This document shows, one piece after another, positions 18,159 to 27,092 of a stretch of 64,000 bases of DNA. The notes under the pieces are model-generated. The model was not told the DNA's origin, searched no databases, and saw nothing but the letters and a program-made list of their open reading frames with translations. The position numbers were made by a program, and so were the translations under genes. How positions within the stretch are numbered: the stretch's first letter is position 1; the number at the start of each line of letters is the position of its first letter. The DNA comes from Nocardiopsis flavescens (GTDB taxonomy: Bacteria; Actinomycetota; Actinomycetes; Streptosporangiales; Streptosporangiaceae): NCBI RefSeq assembly GCF_900141985.1, contig NZ_FQZK01000005.1, positions 299,590-363,589 on the forward strand. The letters run 5' to 3'.

Positions 18159-20591
18159 ATGACCGACGACGACCGCGAGGACGCGCGCTACGGCGGTTCC
18201 GGCGGCGAGGACTCCCGCGGCCGGACTCCCGCGGCCTCCGGATCCGGACCGCTGGGCGGGCTGCTCGACGGCCTGCCCGAGAGCGGGCGCGGGACCAGCC
18301 CCCGGCGCCCGGCGGGGGCCAACCCGTTCCGGCGCCCCGAGCCGGCTCCCGCCGCCCGGACCGCGCCCTCCCCGGCGCTCCCCGCGCAGCAGCGGCCCAC
18401 CCCCGCGGCGCCCGTCGCCCGGCCTCCGGCCGCACCTCCGGCCGCACCTCCGGCCGCACCTCCGGCCGTGCCCGCCCCGCCGCCCGAGGCACCCGCGCCG
18501 CCGCCCGCGCCCGCTCAGGGCGCCAGGCCCCCCGCCCCCGAACGGCCCGCCGAACCCGCCCCGCCCGCGCCCCGGCCCAACGTCATCCCCTTCCGGAACG
18601 CGCCCGCCCCGGCCTCCCCCCGCGCCGGGGACCGGCCCGCGGACGCCGTGCCGCCCGAACGCGCCGACCACCCGGCGGCCACCGCCGACGGGACACCCGC
18701 GGACACCACCCCCGCGACCACCGAAGCAGAACAGAGCATGCACGCACACGAAGCGGCCCTCCCCCACTCCGAGCCGCACCCGGCACAGCCGCCCCGACCC
18801 GCTCCGGCCCCCGCCGGCCCGGAGCCGTCCGCCGCGCAGGCCCTCCCGACAGGCGGGCTCCCGGACCACGCCTACGACGACGCCTCCCGCGCCGCCGTCT
18901 ACCGCGCCATCCACGACCGGCGCGACGTGCGCACCGGGTTCCTCCCCGACCCGGTCGACCCCGAGGTGCTCACCCGCGTCCTGGACGCCGCCCACCGCGC
19001 GCCCAGCGTCGGCCACTCCCAGCCCTGGGACTTCGTCGTCATCGGCGACCCCGAGCTGCGCGGCCGCGTCCTGGACCTGGCCCACCGCGAACGCGACGAG
19101 TACGCCCACGCCCTGCCCAGCGTCCGCGCCCGCGCGTTCTCCGGGCTCAAGGTCGAGGCCGTGGCCGAGGCCCCGCTCAACATCGCGGTCACCGTCGACC
19201 CCACCCGCGGCGCGCGGCCCACCCCCGGCCGCCACGCCAAGCCCATGAGCTCCGCCTACGCCTGCGCCCTGGCCGTGGAGAACCTGTGGCTGGCCGCCCG
19301 GGCCGAGGGCCTGGGCGTGGGCTGGGTCGGCTTCGCCGACGAGCGCGACGTCGCCCGCGCCCTCGACCTCCCCTCCCACCTCGAAGTCGTCGCCTACTTG
19401 TGCCTGGGCCACGTCGAGGAGTTCCCCACCGAACCCGAACTCAGCCTCTCCGGCTGGGCCAAGGGACGCCCCCTGTCCTGGGCGGTGCACCACGACCGCT
19501 TCGGCCGTCGCGGACTGCCCGGTCAGGAGCCCACGACCCTCCTGGAGGAGACCATCGCCGCCATCGGAGCCCTGAACACCCGCGCGGTGGAGGAGGCCCG
19601 GGACCGGCAGGACAGGATGACCAAACCGCCGGGCTCCCTCGGGATCCTGGAAGAGGTGTCCGTCCGCCTCGCCGGACTCGCCGGCGAGTGCCCGCCCCCC
19701 ATCCCCGAGCCCGCGGCCGTCGCGGTGTTCGCCGCGGACCACGGTGTCCACGCCCAGGGGGTGACCGCCTGGCCGCAGGAGGTCACCGAGCAGATGGTGC
19801 ACAACTTCCTCAACGGCGGGGCGGTCGTCAACGCCTTCGCCGCCCAGGTCGGCGCCGAGGTCACCGTGGTCGACGTCGGCGTGGTCGGCGACCTGCCCCA
19901 CACCTCCGGGCTGCTCTCGCGCAAGGTCGCCCGGGGCACCGCCGACATCACGCAGGGCCCGGCCATGACCCGCGACCAGGCCATGCAGGCCCTGGAGAGC
20001 GGCATCGAGGTGGCCCGGGACCTGGTCGCCGCGGGCAACCGCTGCCTGATCACCGGCGACATGGGCATCGCTAACACCACCCCCTCGGCCGCCCTGATCT
20101 GCGCCTTCACCGGCGCCGCCCCCGAGGAGGCCACCGGCCGCGGCACGGGTGTGGACGACGCGATGTTCGAGAACAAGGTCGACGTGGTCCGCCGCGCCCT
20201 GGCCGCCAACCCTGTGGACCCCGCCGACCCCATCGGCACCCTGGCCGCCCTGGGCGGGCTCGAACACGCCGCCCTGGCCGGGTTCATCCTCGGCGGCGCC
20301 GCCCTGCGCGTCCCCGTGCTGCTCGACGGCGTCATCGCCGGGTCGGCGGCCCTGGCCGCCGCGGCCGTCTCCGGCGACTCCACCGACGCCTACTTCGCGG
20401 GGCACCGCTCCAGCGAGCCCGGCCACGCCCTGGTGCTGGAGCACCTGGGCCTGCGCCCGCTGGTGGACCTGGAGATGCGCCTGGGCGAGGGGTCGGGGGC
20501 GCTGCTCGCCCTGCCGCTGCTCCAGGGCGCGGCCCGGGCGCTGCGCGACGTCGCCACCTTCGACGACGCCGGGGTCGACTCCGGGCGCTGA
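18159..20591 (+). CDS. cobT: BluB-CobT fusion: DMB synthase plus nicotinate-nucleotide:DMB phosphoribosyltransferase
   Basis: 810 residues in three parts. Residues 1-240 are Pro/Ala-rich and probably disordered, with a short tandem repeat. Residues of about 240-455 are a BluB flavin nitroreductase (RRDVRTGFLPDPVDPEVL, HRAPSVGHSQPWDFVVI), which destroys FMN to make 5,6-dimethylbenzimidazole. Residues of about 460-810 are CobT (DRMTKPPGSLGILEE, FAADHGVHAQGVTAWP, NFLNGGAVVNAFA, ITGDMGIANTTPSAAL), which activates that base with nicotinate mononucleotide. The fusion channels making and activating the lower B12 ligand. The ATG is weakly preceded by GGGGG. The siroheme/SUMT gene follows after a terminator. 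Confidence 0.93.
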   Translation: MTDDDREDARYGGSGGEDSRGRTPAASGSGPLGGLLDGLPESGRGTSPRRPAGANPFRRPEPAPAARTAPSPALPAQQRPTPAAPVARPPAAPPAAPPAAPPAVPAPPPEAPAPPPAPAQGARPPAPERPAEPAPPAPRPNVIPFRNAPAPASPRAGDRPADAVPPERADHPAATADGTPADTTPATTEAEQSMHAHEAALPHSEPHPAQPPRPAPAPAGPEPSAAQALPTGGLPDHAYDDASRAAVYRAIHDRRDVRTGFLPDPVDPEVLTRVLDAAHRAPSVGHSQPWDFVVIGDPELRGRVLDLAHRERDEYAHALPSVRARAFSGLKVEAVAEAPLNIAVTVDPTRGARPTPGRHAKPMSSAYACALAVENLWLAARAEGLGVGWVGFADERDVARALDLPSHLEVVAYLCLGHVEEFPTEPELSLSGWAKGRPLSWAVHHDRFGRRGLPGQEPTTLLEETIAAIGALNTRAVEEARDRQDRMTKPPGSLGILEEVSVRLAGLAGECPPPIPEPAAVAVFAADHGVHAQGVTAWPQEVTEQMVHNFLNGGAVVNAFAAQVGAEVTVVDVGVVGDLPHTSGLLSRKVARGTADITQGPAMTRDQAMQALESGIEVARDLVAAGNRCLITGDMGIANTTPSAALICAFTGAAPEEATGRGTGVDDAMFENKVDVVRRALAANPVDPADPIGTLAALGGLEHAALAGFILGGAALRVPVLLDGVIAGSAALAAAAVSGDSTDAYFAGHRSSEPGHALVLEHLGLRPLVDLEMRLGEGSGALLALPLLQGAARALRDVATFDDAGVDSGR
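18423..18468 (+). repeat. 12-bp tandem repeat, almost four copies
   Basis: The unit CCTCCGGCCGCA repeats head to tail from 18423, with the fourth copy incomplete. It encodes PPAA repeats in the disordered N-terminal region of the BluB-CobT protein. Such repeats change length by slippage. Confidence 0.8.
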
Positions 20592-20611
20592 CCGGGGGGA
20601 CCGCCGGACGG

Positions 20612-20643
20612 GACCGCCCGCACCCCCCGGGGTGCGGGCGGTC
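20612..20643 (+). terminator. Strong hairpin after bluB-cobT
   Basis: A perfect 15-bp stem GACCGCCCGCACCCC with a 2-base loop lies 20 bases after the stop codon. There is no T run, but the stem is very stable. Confidence 0.65.
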
Positions 20644-20654
20644 TCACATTTCCC

Positions 20655-20675
20655 AGGAGGTTTCCTTCACCTCCT
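20655..20675 (+). other. Small hairpin that buries an AGGAGGT sequence
   Basis: AGGAGGT, seven bases, ACCTCCT. The left arm is a perfect Shine-Dalgarno sequence, yet no start codon follows at normal distance. It lies 145 bases before the siroheme gene start and could be a leader structure or chance. Confidence 0.3.
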
Positions 20676-20819
20676 CGTAATACCGCTTTGACAAGGTACT
20701 TTGGAGCAATCGCCGACCATTTCCGGCGGGTGTGCCGGACTTTCGGCCGGTCAGAGCGCCCGCCGGTGCCCCGCCGCCGTCGCCGGGGTCCGGAACCGAC
20801 GACCGAAGGGGTCCGCTCC

Positions 20820-22100
20820 GTGACCTATCTCCTCGGCCTGCGCCTGCACGACCGTGACGTCCTCGTCATCGGCGGCGGCCGCGTCGCCCAACGCCGTGTC
20901 CCCGTGCTGCTCCGGGCGGGCGCCCGGGTCACCGTGGTGTCCCCCGCGGTCTCCGCCGCGCTGGAGGACCTCGCCGCCGCCGGGCGCATCACCTGGACCG
21001 CCCGCGCCTACGAGCCGGGCGACGTCGCCGGGCCCGGCGCGCCCGCCCACTGGCTGGTCCACGCCGCCACGGACGACCCCGCGGTCAACGCCGCCGTCGC
21101 CGCCGAGGCCGAGGGCGCCCGTATCTGGTGCGTGCGCGCAGACGACCGGCACACCTCCGCGGCCTGGACCCCGGCCAGCGGCGAGGAGGGCGGCGTCACC
21201 GTCGGCGTCGTCGCGTCCGGCGACCCGCGGCGCGCCGCCGGACTGCGCGACGCCATCGTCGACGGCCTCGCCGACGGGACCCTGGACGCCCGCCGCGGGC
21301 GCGAGCGCCTCACCGGCGTCGCCCTCGTCGGCGGCGGCCCCGGGGATCCCGGTCTGATCACGGTTCGGGGGCGCCAGCTGCTCGCCCAGGCCGACGTCGT
21401 GGTCGTCGACCGGCTGGCCCCCACCTCCCTGCTGGACCGGCTGCCCGCCGACGTCGAGATCATCGACGCCGCCAAGATCCCCTACGGCCGCTCCATGCAG
21501 CAGGAGGAGATCAACCGCGTCCTCGTCGACCGCGCGCGGCGGGGGAGGTTCGTGGTCCGCCTCAAGGGCGGCGACCCGTTCCTCTTCGGCCGCGGGGGAG
21601 AGGAGGCCGCGGCCTGCGCCGAGGCCGGGATCCCCGTCATCGCCGTCCCCGGGGTCACCAGCGCGCTCGCCGCCCCCGCCGCCGCCGGCGTCCCCGCCAC
21701 CCACCGCGGCGTCGCCCAGGACGTCCACATCGTCTCGGCCCACGTCCCGCCCGGCGACCCCCGCTCCACCGTGGACTGGGCGGGCCTGGCCCGCGCCGGC
21801 GGCACCGTCGTCGTCCTCATGGGCGTCGAACGCCTGTCCGCGATCGCCGCAGCGCTCGTGTCCCACGGGCGTTCCGCGGACACGCCCGTCGCCGTGGTCC
21901 AGGACGCGACTCTGCCCGGACAGCGGACGGTCACGGGTACGCTGGCCACCATCGCCGATTCGGCCGAGAGCGCCGGAGTCCGGCCCCCGGCGGTGGCGAT
22001 CATCGGAGAAGTGGTCCAAACAGCGCGGGAACTTGACATACTGCACACGGGAACCCAGTTCGAGACCCATCGACTGGCGACCGGGCGCGATCTCCCATAA
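20820..22100 (+). CDS. cysG: Siroheme synthase/uroporphyrinogen-III C-methyltransferase (CysG-like)
   Basis: A 426-residue two-domain enzyme. The N part (LRLHDRDVLVIGGGRVAQRR) is a precorrin-2 dehydrogenase/ferrochelatase-like Rossmann domain. From about residue 170 it is a SAM-dependent SUMT: VALVGGGPGDPGLITVRG, VVVDRLAP, RLKGGDPFLFGRGGEE, and AAAGVPATHRGVAQDV. It methylates uroporphyrinogen III to precorrin-2, the branch point to siroheme and B12, fitting the adjacent bluB-cobT. The GTG chosen has AGGGG eight bases upstream and begins the known domain. A TTG at 20688 would add an unrelated basic leader. Confidence 0.92.
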   Translation: MTYLLGLRLHDRDVLVIGGGRVAQRRVPVLLRAGARVTVVSPAVSAALEDLAAAGRITWTARAYEPGDVAGPGAPAHWLVHAATDDPAVNAAVAAEAEGARIWCVRADDRHTSAAWTPASGEEGGVTVGVVASGDPRRAAGLRDAIVDGLADGTLDARRGRERLTGVALVGGGPGDPGLITVRGRQLLAQADVVVVDRLAPTSLLDRLPADVEIIDAAKIPYGRSMQQEEINRVLVDRARRGRFVVRLKGGDPFLFGRGGEEAAACAEAGIPVIAVPGVTSALAAPAAAGVPATHRGVAQDVHIVSAHVPPGDPRSTVDWAGLARAGGTVVVLMGVERLSAIAAALVSHGRSADTPVAVVQDATLPGQRTVTGTLATIADSAESAGVRPPAVAIIGEVVQTARELDILHTGTQFETHRLATGRDLP

Positions 22101-22163
22101 CACCCCCCGATGGCGTCGCCCGCCCGGAGGGACGTCAGCACCGATGAGGAGGGCACACCGATC

Positions 22164-24062
22164 ATGACCCGGCCGTCGGCCGCGCCGGACACCACCGGTT
22201 CCGGTCCCGCGGACCGGTTCGGAACCGGACCGGCCGCCACCTCCGACCAGCCCGCCCAGGGCCCCGGACCGCTGCCCGAGGGGGACCCCCGGGCCATCAA
22301 CGAGGCCCGGCGGGGGCCCACCGTCCCGGTTCCGGCCGGACCCGCCAAGCACCGCGCACCCGCCCCGGAGGACGACCGCTTCGAGCACGTCCTGGAATCC
22401 CTGCGCAAGCAGATCCGGGACCTCGGATTCGCCGACGACCTCCCCGGCGCGGAGGAGGGGCGCGTCCTCCAGGCCGACGTGCTCGCCCAGCTCACCGACT
22501 ACGTGCTGCCCCGGGTGCGCCGCCCCGACATCCCGCTGCTCATCGCGGTCGCGGGATCCACCGGAGCGGGAAAGTCCACCCTGGTCAACAGCCTCGTCGG
22601 CGAGCAGGTCACCACCACCGGCGTGCGCAGGCCCACCACCAACAGCCCCGTGCTGGCGTGCAACCCCGCCGACGTGGACTGGTTCAGCGAGGCCTCCTTC
22701 ATCCCGTCCCTGCCGCGCGTGCGCCAGCAGGGCCTGGCCATGCCGGGCAAGGACGGCATGCTGGTCCTGGCCGCCACCGAGGCCATGCCGCCCGGCGTGG
22801 CCCTGCTCGACACCCCCGACGTCGACTCGGCGGTGGCCGCCCACCACGAGTTCGCGGCCAAGTTCCTCGACGCCGCCGACCTGTGGGTGTTCGTCACCAC
22901 CAGCAGCCGCTACGCCGACGCCCGGGTGTGGGAGTTCCTCCAGGTCGCCCGCGACCGCGACACCTCGATGGCGGTCGTGCTGTCCCGCGTGCCGCGCCGC
23001 GGCCGCCGCCGGCTCCTGGACCACTTCGGCGCCATGCTGGAGGCCAACGGGCTGGGCCCGGCCGCGCGGTTCGCGATCCCCGAGACCGACCAGATCCGGG
23101 GCGAGCGCTTCACCTCCAACGTCGCCGACCACATCCGCGAGTTCCTCGCGGACGTCGCGGGCGAGGCCGAGCAGCGCGACCGGGTCTCCCGGCGCACCTT
23201 CATCGGGGTCATCGACAGCTTCCGCACGCGGGTGCCCGAGCTGGCCCGCCAGGTGGAGACCCAGATCGAGGCGGGGCGGGTCATGGGCACCGCCGTGGAC
23301 ACCGGCTACGCCGACGCGCGCACGCGCATCGGCACCGGCCTGGGCGACGGCTCCCTGCTGCGCGGATCCCTGATCGCGCGCTGGCAGGAGGTCGCGGCCA
23401 GCGGCGAGCTGGCCCGCAGCCTGCGCCCGCGCGGCCGGCGCTCCCGCCGGGCCGGACGCGCCGAGCAGGCCGAGCGCGGGCAGCGGGTGGCCGCCCTGGA
23501 GCGTGCCGTCCGCGACGCCGTGGAGGCCCTCGTGGTCTCCTCCTGCGAACGCGCCTCCGAGGAGATCGAACGCGTCTGGCGGGACGTCCCCGGCGGCGCC
23601 GACCTGGCCACCAAGGCGCTCAACCAGCCCGGCACCGGCCTGCTGGTCCAGCAGATCCGCCAGGAGATCGGCGAGTGGCAGCGCGATATCGCCGAGATGA
23701 CCGGGGAGGCCGGCGCGACCAAGCGCTCCGTCGCCCGACTGGTCACCTTCGACCGCGACATCGTCACCCTGATCCTCATCATCGACCTGCTCGGCTACGA
23801 GAGGTCCCGGTCCGGGGGCGGCGCGCACGCGGCCCAGGCCTCCGGGCCCTCACCGCAACGCCTGCTGAAGGGGTTGTTCGGCGCGCAGTCGCTGCGCAGC
23901 ATCGGCGCGAAGGCGCGGGAGAACCTCGTCACCCGCATCAACGGCCTGCTCGACCGCGAGCGGGTCCCCTTCGACACCGCCCTGGCGTCGGCGGGGATCC
24001 CCTCCGAGGACGCCGCCGTCCAGCTCTACCAGGCCACGTACAACCTTGAGATTGCGCGATGA
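22164..24062 (+). CDS. Dynamin-like GTPase, first of a coupled pair
   Basis: 632 residues. After a disordered head of about 60 residues comes a helical segment and a dynamin-family G domain: GSTGAGKSTLVNSLVGE (P loop, about residue 129), RRPTTNSP (switch I threonine region) and LLDTPDVDS (G3). The remainder is helical, with a basic stretch RPRGRRSRRAGRAE and a late hydrophobic segment IVTLILIIDLLGY. The stop codon overlaps the next start (ATGA), so both are translated together. Tandem dynamin-like GTPases in Streptomyces (DynA/DynB) stabilise FtsZ rings at sporulation septa. Whether this pair is orthologous is unproven. Confidence 0.85.
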   Translation: MTRPSAAPDTTGSGPADRFGTGPAATSDQPAQGPGPLPEGDPRAINEARRGPTVPVPAGPAKHRAPAPEDDRFEHVLESLRKQIRDLGFADDLPGAEEGRVLQADVLAQLTDYVLPRVRRPDIPLLIAVAGSTGAGKSTLVNSLVGEQVTTTGVRRPTTNSPVLACNPADVDWFSEASFIPSLPRVRQQGLAMPGKDGMLVLAATEAMPPGVALLDTPDVDSAVAAHHEFAAKFLDAADLWVFVTTSSRYADARVWEFLQVARDRDTSMAVVLSRVPRRGRRRLLDHFGAMLEANGLGPAARFAIPETDQIRGERFTSNVADHIREFLADVAGEAEQRDRVSRRTFIGVIDSFRTRVPELARQVETQIEAGRVMGTAVDTGYADARTRIGTGLGDGSLLRGSLIARWQEVAASGELARSLRPRGRRSRRAGRAEQAERGQRVAALERAVRDAVEALVVSSCERASEEIERVWRDVPGGADLATKALNQPGTGLLVQQIRQEIGEWQRDIAEMTGEAGATKRSVARLVTFDRDIVTLILIIDLLGYERSRSGGGAHAAQASGPSPQRLLKGLFGAQSLRSIGAKARENLVTRINGLLDRERVPFDTALASAGIPSEDAAVQLYQATYNLEIAR

Positions 24063-26539
24063 CGACTCAGTGGAACCCCGCGCACGCGCCCGGGGACACC
24101 GGCGGCGCCGACCGGGACGGGGACGCTCCGGCGTCCGCCGGCGGCGGCTCGGACAGCGGGGCCTGGCGCGGGTACACCGTGCCGGTCCCCGAGCACGCGG
24201 ACCACGCCCGCCCGGGCGGTGAGGAGGAGCCGGCGCACGACGGGATCTCCGCCTACCCCGACGACGCGTCCGCCGTCCCGGGCGGGCCGGCCGCGCCCGC
24301 GGCCGGACAGGAGCCCGCAGACGCCCCCGGGGGCGACGGCGGCCCCGTCGGCGAGGGCACCGGCGACCGGTCCCCGTCCCAGCGCCGCAGCGGCCGCCAC
24401 GGGCGCCACACGGCCGCCGGGCGCGGCGCCCCGGACACCCCCGGGGGTCCGCGCGGGGCGGACCGGCCGGGGCCGCAGGGCGCCGACGAGGACCCCGACG
24501 GCCTCGCCGGATGGGTGGGCAGCCTCGCCGAGGCGGCCGACGACTCCCGCATCGCCGGGCGCGGTGCCGCGACCGGGTCCTTCCCGGCCGTCCCCGCCGC
24601 GGGCCGCCGCGCCCGGGTCGAACGCGCCCCCCGCCCCGCCGGGGCGGAGGGGGACGGCGGGGCCGACCGCGACGGAGCCGGGGAACCGGCCCCCGAGCGG
24701 ACGCCCGGCACCGCAGCGAAGGCGGCGCCGGCGGCGGAGAACCCGCCGGTCCCCGAGCCGGACGCGGCGGACGCCGGGGCCGACGAGGGTCCCGAGCCGC
24801 TGCCCCGCCGCGTCCCCGGACCCTCCGCTGTCTCCGGGTCCTTCCGGGCCGTGGACCCCGGGGAGCCGTCCGACGACGAGGAGTACCGGCCCACCACCCA
24901 CGACTCCTGGCAGCACACCAGGAACACCAGCAGGGCCGAGCTGATCCAGCGGCTGGACGCGCTGTCCACGCTCAACGAACTCGGCCAGGGCGACCTGCCC
25001 CAGGAGCTCACCGCCCGCTCCGGACAGCTGCTCGACCACGCCGGCGCCCGCCTGCGGCTGTCCGCGGAGCACACCGTCGTCGCCCTCGCCGGCGGTACCG
25101 GCAGCGGCAAGTCCTCCCTGTTCAACGCCCTGTGCGGGCTGGAGCTGTCGCAGACCGGCATCACCCGGCCCACCACCTCCAAGGCGCACGCCTGCGTGTG
25201 GGGCCACGAGGGCGCCGACGCCCTGCTGGGCTGGCTCGGGGTGCCCACCCGCTACCGCCACTCGCGCACCAGCGTCCTGGACTCGGGCGACTCCGAGCTG
25301 ACCGGACTGGTCCTGCTGGACCTGCCCGACCACGACTCGGTGCGCAGCATGCACACCGCCGAGGCCGACCGGCTCATCGGCTCCGTCGACCTGCTCGTGT
25401 GGGTGCTCGACCCGCAGAAGTACGCCGACGCCGCGGTGCACCACCGGTACCTGGCCAAGATGGCCGGGCACGGCGCGGTCACCGTCGCGGTGCTCAACCA
25501 GGTCGACAAGGTCGAGCCGGACGAGCTCAAGGAACTGCTCACCGACCTGCGCCGCCTGCTGGAGTCGGAGTCCGGCGTGCACCCGCGGGTGCTGACCACC
25601 TCGACGCTCACCGGGCAGGGCATCCGCGACCTCCACGAGTTCCTCGCCGAGACGGTGCGCGACCGGCGCGCCCTCGTCGACCGGCTCGTCGCCGACCTGG
25701 ACCAGGTCGTCGCCCCCTACGCCGAGTACACCGGTGAGGGCGAGATCCCCGAGACCGTCCCCTCCGACGTGCGCTCGCGCACCCAGGAGGGGCTGGCCCG
25801 GGCCGCCGCCGTCACCGCCGTCGCCGACGCGGTGGAGGCCAACGACGTGCGCCGGGGACGGCGCCGCGTCGGCTGGCCGGTCGCCCGCCGCGCGGCGCGC
25901 CTGCGCAAGGACCCGCTCGCCGCGGTGCAGCTCGACTTCCTGCGCAAGGACGGCGACCAGGTGCTGGGCGGCCCCGTGGACGCCCACGAGGCCGAGCTGG
26001 AGACGGTGCTGTCCGAGGCGGCCGACACCGTCTCCGAGGACATGCCCGCGCCGTGGCGGCGCCGGATGCGCGCCGCCGCCCGGTCCTTCGCGGCCGAGCT
26101 GCCCGCCGAACTGGGCGGGGCCGTGTCGTCGGCGGTCGGGGACCCCGACGAGAGCCCGTCGTGGTGGCGCCTGGCGCGCTCGGTGCAGTTCGCCCTGCTG
26201 GCCGTCGCCGGGATCGGCACGGTCTGGGCGGTCGTGGCGCTGGTGAGCCGGCTGGGCGGGGGGATCACCGGCATCGCCATGTTCGACGAGGCGGTGTTCG
26301 TGGCCTACGCGTCCGCCCTGGTGGTCGCCGCGCTCGCGGTGGGGTGGCTGACCGGGGTCGGCTGCGGGAACCTCGTGGAGGTGGCCGCGGTGCAGCGGCG
26401 GGAGGACGTGGAGCGGGCGGCGCAGGCCAAGGTGCGGGAGATCGCCGCGGCGCGCGTGGTGGAGCCGATGGAGGCCGAACTCGCGCGCTACCGGGCCTTC
26501 CGCGCCGCCTACGCGGCGGCGGCACCGACGGAGGACTGA
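24059..26539 (+). CDS. Dynamin-like GTPase with membrane anchor, second of the pair
   Basis: 826 residues. Residues 1-300 are acidic, Gly/Pro-rich and probably disordered. The G domain starts near 340: VVALAGGTGSGKSSLFNALCG (P loop), TRPTTSKAHAC (G2), LLDLPDHDSVR (G3) and NQVDKVEPDE (G4). The C-terminal part is helical, with two membrane segments at about 708-735 (FALLAVAGIGTVWAVVAL) and 744-770 (AYASALVVAALAVGWLTG). The overlap ATGA with the upstream gene implies a stoichiometric pair, one anchored and one mostly soluble. A membrane-remodelling or cell-division role is inferred from the family. Confidence 0.85.
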   Translation: MTTQWNPAHAPGDTGGADRDGDAPASAGGGSDSGAWRGYTVPVPEHADHARPGGEEEPAHDGISAYPDDASAVPGGPAAPAAGQEPADAPGGDGGPVGEGTGDRSPSQRRSGRHGRHTAAGRGAPDTPGGPRGADRPGPQGADEDPDGLAGWVGSLAEAADDSRIAGRGAATGSFPAVPAAGRRARVERAPRPAGAEGDGGADRDGAGEPAPERTPGTAAKAAPAAENPPVPEPDAADAGADEGPEPLPRRVPGPSAVSGSFRAVDPGEPSDDEEYRPTTHDSWQHTRNTSRAELIQRLDALSTLNELGQGDLPQELTARSGQLLDHAGARLRLSAEHTVVALAGGTGSGKSSLFNALCGLELSQTGITRPTTSKAHACVWGHEGADALLGWLGVPTRYRHSRTSVLDSGDSELTGLVLLDLPDHDSVRSMHTAEADRLIGSVDLLVWVLDPQKYADAAVHHRYLAKMAGHGAVTVAVLNQVDKVEPDELKELLTDLRRLLESESGVHPRVLTTSTLTGQGIRDLHEFLAETVRDRRALVDRLVADLDQVVAPYAEYTGEGEIPETVPSDVRSRTQEGLARAAAVTAVADAVEANDVRRGRRRVGWPVARRAARLRKDPLAAVQLDFLRKDGDQVLGGPVDAHEAELETVLSEAADTVSEDMPAPWRRRMRAAARSFAAELPAELGGAVSSAVGDPDESPSWWRLARSVQFALLAVAGIGTVWAVVALVSRLGGGITGIAMFDEAVFVAYASALVVAALAVGWLTGVGCGNLVEVAAVQRREDVERAAQAKVREIAAARVVEPMEAELARYRAFRAAYAAAAPTED

Positions 26540-26584
26540 GAACGGCGGCGGTCGCCCCGGGCGGCCGCCACCGCGGAAGACGTT

Positions 26585-26623
26585 CCGGGTGAGGGTGGCT
26601 TCGAGTCGCCCTCACCCGGTTTC
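26585..26623 (+). terminator. Terminator of the dynamin-like operon
   Basis: CCGGGTGAGGG pairs with CCCTCACCCGG around a 13-base loop containing TTCGA, followed by TTTCC. It begins 46 bases after the stop codon and could also end leftward transcription. Confidence 0.65.
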
Positions 26624-26638
26624 CGTCTCAGGGACGGA

Positions 26639-26668
26639 TCAGGTCCAGGTGACGCCGTTGCCGACCAT
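26639..26668 (-). other. Nine-codon frame with a strong ribosome site
   Basis: On the minus strand GAAGGAGCGCTCCC precedes ATG and a nine-residue frame, MVGNGVTWT, stopping at TGA just before the bidirectional hairpin. The ribosome site and the placement against a terminator are suggestive of a short leader or peptide. The length makes chance likely, and I see no clear promoter. Confidence 0.2.
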
Positions 26669-26871
26669 GGGAGCGCTCCTTCGCTGGTTGTGGGAGAACG
26701 GTGGTACCCGTAGGCATGGACCCCGACGAACCTGTTCGGCGGTCGGATGAGAGCCTTTGGATCCCAGAGCAGAATGCCCTAGTTTTCGCGCTGCAACCAC
26801 CCTCGGCGGTACCGGGTTCCCCCAAAGATCGTCCTTCTCACACTCCGGCTCATGCGATCCGTGATTAAGTT

Positions 26872-26886
26872 ATTACCCAAAGTAAT
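26872..26886. promoter_or_regulatory. BldD-type box upstream of the diguanylate cyclase gene
   Basis: ATTACCCAAAGTAAT matches nTnACnC[A/T]GnGTnAn at every fixed base but one (A for the central G). It overlaps a possible rightward -10 (TAATGT, 26883-26888). The GGDEF gene starts about 205 bp downstream. In Streptomyces, BldD represses several diguanylate cyclase genes and is itself activated by c-di-GMP, so a feedback loop is plausible. The rest of the 553-bp gap (26540-27092) shows no other supported gene. Confidence 0.6.
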
Positions 26887-27092
26887 GTAAAGTCGTGGGG
26901 CGTCGGCTTGTACCGGCCGGAGGATCACCTCTTGGAAACACGACTATCCATACGTCGTGACCGAGTGGCACTGTAAGGGAACGTCGGGCGAGGAGGGGCC
27001 GTCGTAGGAGGTGGCGCCGGAGGCGGTGGTCAGCGGTGGGAGACCCGGTGGGAGGAGTCGGCCGTGGTGCGGAGTGAAGGGAGGGCGGGGGA

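Noticed and set aside
26725..26740. GAACCTGTTC as an SOS box
   Set aside because: The half-sites are only two bases apart, whereas LexA needs four.
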